DNA of 25,945 nt from an uncultured Fretibacterium sp. (GTDB taxonomy: Bacteria; Synergistota; Synergistia; Synergistales; Aminobacteriaceae), in the NCBI GenBank assembly GCA_937911045.1, contig CALEPX010000054.1, positions 1 through 25,945 on the forward strand, read 5' to 3'. Below, one piece after another: positions 21,056 to 25,945 of the stretch. Position numbers and translations under genes: made by a program. The first letter of the stretch is position 1, and each line of letters begins with the position of its first letter. The notes under the pieces are model-generated. The model searched no databases, had not been told where the DNA came from, and saw only the letters and a list, made by a program, of their open reading frames with translations.

Positions 21056-22342
21056 TTACATGCCCTTCACAATCGTCTGAGCTCTATCCTGCCCGACGCC
21101 AATCAATCCAACAGGTGTCTTCAAAACTTGCTCGATATATTTAATATACGCTTGAGCATTTGCTGGTAATTCCTCGAAGCTCTTGCACCAAGAAATATCC
21201 TCGTTCCAACCCGGCAATGTCTCATAAATCGGCGTGATCTCACTTAACATTCGCGTATCCGTACACCATGTGTCGAATCTCTCGCCGTTATGATTATAAC
21301 CGACGCAGACTTTTATATTCCCCATGCCGGTTAAGACATCAAGCTTCGTTAATGCGATCACGTCCGCACCGTTCAGTTCCATCGCGTATTTCAGCGCAGG
21401 AATATCCAGCCAGCCGCAGCGTCTTGGTCTGCCCGTAACCGCTCCAAATTCTCCGCCGTTCTTGCGCAAAGTCTCGCCAACTTCCGTGAAATCTTCCGTC
21501 GGGAATGGACCTTCACCAACTCGTGTCGTGTAAGCTTTCACAACCGCAATCGTTCGCGTTAAATCTCTCGGAGCAAGTCCAGTTCCTGTGAACGCGCCTG
21601 CAGCTGAAGTCGAAGAACTTGTAACATACGGATACGTGCCGTGATCAATATCAAGCAACGCGGCCTGAGCACCTTCGAGTAAAATATGCTTGCCCTCGTC
21701 AACCGCCTGACGCAACAACGAGCGAATATCAGCAACATATGGCTTCAGAGCTTCTCCCCAATGTTTCGCCGGCTCGTAAATCTCATCAAACGGCAACGGG
21801 CTGTGATTATATAATTTCGTGATCAGCGAGTTCTTCTCCTCAAGAACATAACTCAATCGCTCACGGAGCAAATCCGCGTCAAGCAAATCCTCAATTCTCA
21901 ATCCGGAACGCGAATACTTGTCAACATAACACGGACCAATTCCGCGACCAGTCGTGCCGATTTTGCGAGTTTTGCCACGTGCTTCTTCCTGCAATTTATC
22001 CAGCAGCTTGTGATACGGCATGACAACGTGTGCGTGCGGACTGATTGCTAATCTCGCGCGATCCTGTCCTCTCGAATACAGCTCCGAAGTTTCCTTCAAG
22101 AATTGCTCCGGATCAATCACAAGACCGTTCCCTAGAACGCACAATTTTCCCGGATACAGCATTCCTGACGGCAGCAGCTTGAAAACAACTTTCTGACCAT
22201 CAACTACAACAGTGTGCCCGGCATTTGCTCCGCCCTGATAGCGCACAAAAACATCGACATCAGCACCGAGTACGTCAACAACTTTGCCTTTACCTTCGTC
22301 GCCCCATTGTGAGCCGACCAAAAGATCTACGTTCTTACTCAA
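21056..22342 (-). CDS. purA: Adenylosuccinate synthetase
   Basis: PurA joins aspartate to IMP with GTP, the first step to AMP. The 428 residues show GSQWGDEGKGKVVD (catalytic D14-D15 region, residues 10-23), YQGGANAGHTVV with catalytic H43, GTTGRGIGPCYVDK, LLEGAQAALLDIDHGTYPYVTSS, GEGPFPTE and TGRPRRCGWLD, and KLDVLTGM near the end, so it is complete. The start is TTG (22342-22340) with AAGGAG 11 bases upstream; no ATG is suitable. It lies 23 bases after the S41 peptidase gene, in the middle of the long minus operon. purB is not in the window. Confidence 0.97.
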   Translation of the reverse strand: MSKNVDLLVGSQWGDEGKGKVVDVLGADVDVFVRYQGGANAGHTVVVDGQKVVFKLLPSGMLYPGKLCVLGNGLVIDPEQFLKETSELYSRGQDRARLAISPHAHVVMPYHKLLDKLQEEARGKTRKIGTTGRGIGPCYVDKYSRSGLRIEDLLDADLLRERLSYVLEEKNSLITKLYNHSPLPFDEIYEPAKHWGEALKPYVADIRSLLRQAVDEGKHILLEGAQAALLDIDHGTYPYVTSSSTSAAGAFTGTGLAPRDLTRTIAVVKAYTTRVGEGPFPTEDFTEVGETLRKNGGEFGAVTGRPRRCGWLDIPALKYAMELNGADVIALTKLDVLTGMGNIKVCVGYNHNGERFDTWCTDTRMLSEITPIYETLPGWNEDISWCKSFEELPANAQAYIKYIEQVLKTPVGLIGVGQDRAQTIVKGM

Positions 22343-22365
22343 AAAATCTACAACTCCTTAACAAA

Positions 22366-23571
22366 TTATTTTCTCAAATTCTTCTTGACTTCCTGAATTG
22401 CTCGCTGCAACTGCACATCGTTCGAGATATTTCGATCCGGCTCTCCCTTGACTTCAATATCAGGCGAAAGTCCCACGTGATCAATCACAACTCCCGACGG
22501 CGTGTAATATCTCGCAATCGTAACATAAAGTCCAGAACCATCAGTCAACGGGAACAAAGTCTGCACCGAACCTTTGCCGAAACTTTTCTCCCCGATTAAT
22601 TTCGAACGACCACGATCGCGCAATGCCCCCGCGACAATTTCCGACGCACTCGCACTGCCGCCGTTAATTAACACTGTCATAGGCATATCCGTCATGAATA
22701 GCGATTTATCGACATTATATTTCTCATTCGCACGCTCCGAACGTCCGCGAGTTTCGACAACCGGACCGTCCTTCAGGAACATGCTTACGATTTTCACCGA
22801 CGCATCAAGCAAACCGCCGCCGTTATTTCGCAAATCAAGAATCAACGCCTTCGCACCTTTACGAATCATTTCACGCAACGCACTTCGCGCCTCTTGATCC
22901 GTATTATGCTTGAACTGTGTGAGCTTCAAATACGCAATATCATCCGAGAGCATCTCAAATCTGACACTCTTGAGCTTGATAATTTCACGCGTAATCTTGA
23001 ACTCCAGCAATTCTTCCTCGCCTTCACGACGCACCCACACCGTAACTTGCGTGTTAGGCTCACCGCGCAATTTCTGCACAACACGATCCGAAGTCCAGCC
23101 CAAAACCACATCGTCATTCACTTTCACAATATGATCTTTCGCTTTCAAACCAGCTTTCTCAGCCGGAGAATCTTCCATTGGAGCTATGACAAGAATTTGC
23201 CCGTCACGCTCGCCGATATACATTCCCAAGCCGCCATAATGACCTTCGAGTTCAATTTCTTCATCTTTGAGCTGCGATGGCGAAACGAATCTCGTATACG
23301 GATCTTTCCATGCTTCGACCATTCCGCGCGCTGCACCGTGAAGCAATTCTTCCTCTGAAATTTCCTTCTGGTCAGCGTCAACCTGATAATTTTCGATAAT
23401 ATAACGAATCTGCCGCAACAACCATAATGATCTCACCGGCGAAATATTAAACGGCGAAATCCGATTGAAATCAGCCTCCGAAAAATCCGCAGCTAATGCG
23501 CACGCAACAAATCCGACACTCGCAATCAATATTAAAACAGCAATTTTTCTTAAATAACGCAATTTATTCAA
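22366..23571 (-). CDS. ctpA: C-terminal processing peptidase (S41, CtpA-type)
   Basis: The 401-residue protein has an N-terminal signal or anchor (AVLILIASVGFVACALA), a PDZ domain (about 105-190, GGLGMYIG...SPAEKAGLKAKDHIVKVND) and the S41 protease core: LILDLRNNGGGLLDASV, GGSASASEIVAGALRD with the catalytic serine (S308 by the 25-residue spacing) and GEKSFGKGSVQT with catalytic lysine K333. Such Ser/Lys peptidases trim C-termini of envelope proteins, often controlling cell-wall hydrolases, which fits the two M23 genes directly upstream. A cysteine in the leader (VAC-A) is not a clear lipobox. The start is TTG 23571 with GGAGG 7 bases upstream. The stop is 23 bases before purA. Confidence 0.94.
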   Translation of the reverse strand: MNKLRYLRKIAVLILIASVGFVACALAADFSEADFNRISPFNISPVRSLWLLRQIRYIIENYQVDADQKEISEEELLHGAARGMVEAWKDPYTRFVSPSQLKDEEIELEGHYGGLGMYIGERDGQILVIAPMEDSPAEKAGLKAKDHIVKVNDDVVLGWTSDRVVQKLRGEPNTQVTVWVRREGEEELLEFKITREIIKLKSVRFEMLSDDIAYLKLTQFKHNTDQEARSALREMIRKGAKALILDLRNNGGGLLDASVKIVSMFLKDGPVVETRGRSERANEKYNVDKSLFMTDMPMTVLINGGSASASEIVAGALRDRGRSKLIGEKSFGKGSVQTLFPLTDGSGLYVTIARYYTPSGVVIDHVGLSPDIEVKGEPDRNISNDVQLQRAIQEVKKNLRK

Positions 23572-23607
23572 ACACCTGCCTCCGGAAAATTATAGCAAAT
23601 ACACAAA

Positions 23608-24888
23608 TTATTTTCGCAAGAAATTCATGGGATTTTGCGCAGAACCGTTCTTCCTGACCTCGAAATGCAACGCGAAATCAGAATCCGTCCCGGAATTTCC
23701 AACGCGCCCAATCACAGTCCCAGTATTAACTACGCTGCCTTCTCGAACCGACGTTGAACTCAAATGCGCGTACACAGTCGACAAATCTCCGCCATGATCG
23801 ATTATTACAACCTGACCAAATCCACGCAGCCAGCCTTGATATAAAACTTCACCTGATGCAGCAGCCTTCACCGGTGTTCCAGATGCGGCTTTAATATCAA
23901 TTCCTGAGTTAAAAATCTTGGTCTTAAAAGTCGGATGAACTCTCGAACCGTACGGAACAGAAACGCTGCCGTTCACTGGCCATGATAATCTCGTCGGAGC
24001 TGTTCCGGAATATGACGCAGCCGGTGTAGCTTTCGTGTTAGTTTTAGTCTTTGTGTTCGATTTTGTATTCGTCTTCGTATTAGTCTTCGTGACGTTTGGG
24101 CCGTTCATTACGATTCTTGTCTGACTGGACGCTTGAGCCTGAGCAGCTTTCTTTTTCTTCATGAGCGAGTTTATCTTGTTGCCGACTTCCCTCTGAGCAG
24201 CGACCAGTTCCGCAGCAGCAATCTCAGCCTTTTTCTGAGCAGTCTGAACGTCTTTCAACAGCGCATCCGTCTGCTTGATATTATTATCATACTCAGCACG
24301 TTGCCTCTTCAACTCGTCCGTCTGTTTCTGAATTTGCTTTCGATCACGTTCGAGTTCTGACTTAATTGCCTGTAACTGACTCTGCTTATTAAGCAATTCC
24401 GTCAAAACCGCCTGATCCTGAGCTGCAAAACGATTCAGCAAGTACGCCGTATTCAAAGCATCATGCGCATCTTCTGAGAACAAGAGCAAACTCAGACTAT
24501 TTTCAGGTGGCGAATATTTATACATGTCCGTCAATCTTCCGCTCAACATTTGCAACATGAGTTTAATATCGCGTTCTATATTCGCAAGATTCTGATTCAA
24601 AGTCGCCATCGACGTATAAAGCTTAGAATTTTCGCGCTCCAGCACATCAATTTTCTCCTGCGAATCGCTCGCACCACGTTTCAATTTGCCGAGTTTGCCC
24701 AGTAAAGTCTGCGATTGTTTGGACTTCTGTTTTATAATCGTGTTATATTGCTGAATCTTCTTGTCAATATCTTTTTTATTGCGCTGCTGTGTCTTAATCT
24801 GCGAGTCAATATTCGCTCCGAACGCAACTCCTGAACTCAGAATCACGATCATAATCACGACAACAAAAACTCTCGAAATTTTTCTCAT
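23608..24888 (-). CDS. envC: EnvC-like protein: coiled coil plus degenerate LytM (M23) domain
   Basis: About 426 residues. Signal peptide (ISRVFVVVIMIVILSSGVAFGA), a long coiled coil (about 27-250), a Thr/Asn/Lys repeat linker (TKTNTK-type, about 267-287), and a C-terminal M23/LytM domain (about 300-426). Of the zinc site HxxxD/HxH, the first His is Asn (NSGID, N327) and the first His of HLH is Ala (ALHFEV, A406), so it is probably not a peptidase. This is the EnvC layout, where the degenerate domain activates an amidase for septal peptidoglycan splitting. ATG 24888 follows AAGGAGG by 13 bases; a longer TTG frame to 24912 contains the Shine-Dalgarno and is unlikely. It follows the active M23 gene by 38 bases. 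Confidence 0.88.
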   Translation of the reverse strand: MRKISRVFVVVIMIVILSSGVAFGANIDSQIKTQQRNKKDIDKKIQQYNTIIKQKSKQSQTLLGKLGKLKRGASDSQEKIDVLERENSKLYTSMATLNQNLANIERDIKLMLQMLSGRLTDMYKYSPPENSLSLLLFSEDAHDALNTAYLLNRFAAQDQAVLTELLNKQSQLQAIKSELERDRKQIQKQTDELKRQRAEYDNNIKQTDALLKDVQTAQKKAEIAAAELVAAQREVGNKINSLMKKKKAAQAQASSQTRIVMNGPNVTKTNTKTNTKSNTKTKTNTKATPAASYSGTAPTRLSWPVNGSVSVPYGSRVHPTFKTKIFNSGIDIKAASGTPVKAAASGEVLYQGWLRGFGQVVIIDHGGDLSTVYAHLSSTSVREGSVVNTGTVIGRVGNSGTDSDFALHFEVRKNGSAQNPMNFLRK

Positions 24889-24926
24889 CGAACTATCTAA
24901 ACCTCCTTGCAAAAATCAATTATTTC

Positions 24927-25945
24927 TTATTTCAAATATTTCGCAGGATTCTCAGGCGTTCCGAAAACTCTGACTTCAAAATGCAAATGATTTGCCGTTG
25001 AACGTCCCGTGCTTCCGACATAGCCGACAATTTGACCCTGCATTATCCTTTGTCCTTGTCTAACTGCGACGCTTGAGCAATGAGCGTAAAAACTTTGCAA
25101 ACCGTTTCCGTGATCAAGCAAAACGAAATTACCGTAACCTCTGAAACCCATTGTCGAATTATCTCCTGTACGGGCAACTACTCCGCTTGTTGCAGCTCTT
25201 ATAGGAGTTCCTGCAGGCATAGGAATATCAATTCCCTCATGTTTACGTTTACCTCTCCAACCGAAATATGATGAAACTTTACCGTCAACAGGCCACATCA
25301 TTCTTCCGCCAAAACTTCCGTAATGAGCAATTATAAATGAATTATCCTTTCGAGGTCTTGCGGTCAAATTATAATGAGGCAAATAATTCGGCATTGTTCC
25401 GAAAGTGTGATCTAAATCAGCCATTGATGGTCTCTTAGGTACAGCGTTATCAGGCAATCTCACCACTTCAACTTTATCGCCCGAAATTACAAGACGCATT
25501 GGCCCGTGAGATGAATCTCCGTTAGGTGAAAGAATAATTATCGGATCCATTAAACCGGGTACATCAGCTTTAGTTGTTTTCGATTTTGCCGTTAAAATTT
25601 TGTCGGGCTTTGCTGAACTTGCAATAACATTCGCAGGATTTGAAACCTTTTTAGGCTGCTGAATAATTTTTTGAGGTTGAGGTTCAACAACTTTTTTAGG
25701 TTCAACCTGAGCAACTTGAACTTTAGGCTCTGTTTTTTGTTCGGGAACTTTTGTTTTTGTCATTGAGTCTAATAACGCCTGTAAATCTTCGGTCTTAATT
25801 TCAGGTTCAACTTTTGTTTCAGTTTTAGGTGCTGAAGCTACTGGAGCAGGCTCGGTTTTCTTTGCAGGTTCTTCAATTTTTGCGGCACGTTTTGCAGCAG
25901 CGGCGCTTGTAACAGGGACTAAGGCTGTTGCATTCCAAGCACCTT
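24927..25945 (-). CDS. M23 (LytM) peptidase, active-site intact, 5' end outside window
   Basis: The frame is open from the right edge (two spare bases plus 60 codons before the Met at 25763), so the gene starts outside. Visible: 338 residues. The first ~130 are low-complexity Ala/Pro/Lys/Glu/Thr/Val (APVASAPKTETKVEPE), likely a periplasmic spacer; then a small region (MDPIIILSPNGDSSHGPMRLVISGDKVEVVRLP) I do not recognise; then an M23 domain over the last ~125 residues. All zinc/catalytic residues are present: HEGID, YAHCS, HLHFEV (H175, D179, H228, H259, H261 counted from the Met at 25763). It is a predicted D,D-endopeptidase of the periplasm. The gene's codon choice looks more AT-rich than its neighbours, perhaps because of the repeats. 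Confidence 0.88.
   Translation of the reverse strand, partial: GAWNATALVPVTSAAAAKRAAKIEEPAKKTEPAPVASAPKTETKVEPEIKTEDLQALLDSMTKTKVPEQKTEPKVQVAQVEPKKVVEPQPQKIIQQPKKVSNPANVIASSAKPDKILTAKSKTTKADVPGLMDPIIILSPNGDSSHGPMRLVISGDKVEVVRLPDNAVPKRPSMADLDHTFGTMPNYLPHYNLTARPRKDNSFIIAHYGSFGGRMMWPVDGKVSSYFGWRGKRKHEGIDIPMPAGTPIRAATSGVVARTGDNSTMGFRGYGNFVLLDHGNGLQSFYAHCSSVAVRQGQRIMQGQIVGYVGSTGRSTANHLHFEVRVFGTPENPAKYLK

Overview
The window looks like ordinary chromosome from a flagellated, diderm (Gram-negative-type) anaerobe of moderate GC. The gene set, namely flagellar chaperones, LytM/EnvC-type envelope genes, a TctC-type binding protein, an AGCS symporter, prokaryotic SpeD and ispH directly followed by a five-domain S1 gene, fits a Synergistota (Synergistaceae-like, possibly gut) bacterium. 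That placement is inference from gene content and style, not a database match. At least four genes begin with TTG behind a good Shine-Dalgarno sequence.

Left part (1-2100): a minus-strand gene cut by the window edge (Q/E/K-rich, unknown); rpsT and tRNA-Leu(CAA) on minus; a DJ-1/PfpI gene on plus; a ~165-bp IS200/IS605-type miniature element that keeps the last 30 codons of a tnpB-like gene plus end hairpins; and tRNA-Arg(CCT). Next (2100-8760, all minus): an AGCS Na+/amino-acid symporter, its terminator, gyrB, a coiled-coil protein with 47-residue repeats and a membrane tail, then fliS-flgN-M48 peptidase. A good sigma-28 flagellar promoter match lies directly upstream of fliS.

Middle (8800-12650, plus): speD (SAM decarboxylase), a 767-residue fusion of a TctC-type periplasmic binding protein to a CitMHS-type permease, and a DUF533/TerB-like protein. 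A terminator between convergent genes separates these from a minus operon miaA-ispH-rpsA (12655-16309). ileS is divergent from miaA, and both have recognisable promoters.

Right part (19290-25945, minus): one long, tightly packed run reading M23 peptidase (5' end outside the window), EnvC-like degenerate M23 protein, S41 C-terminal processing peptidase, purA, RimI-like acetyltransferase, an 80-residue unknown, a glutathione-peroxidase-like thiol peroxidase and thioredoxin, closed by a hairpin terminator. Envelope-hydrolase control genes come first and thiol redox genes last. The most unusual item is the binding-protein/CitMHS fusion; the IS605-derived element with a possible stand-alone omega-RNA-like unit is second.
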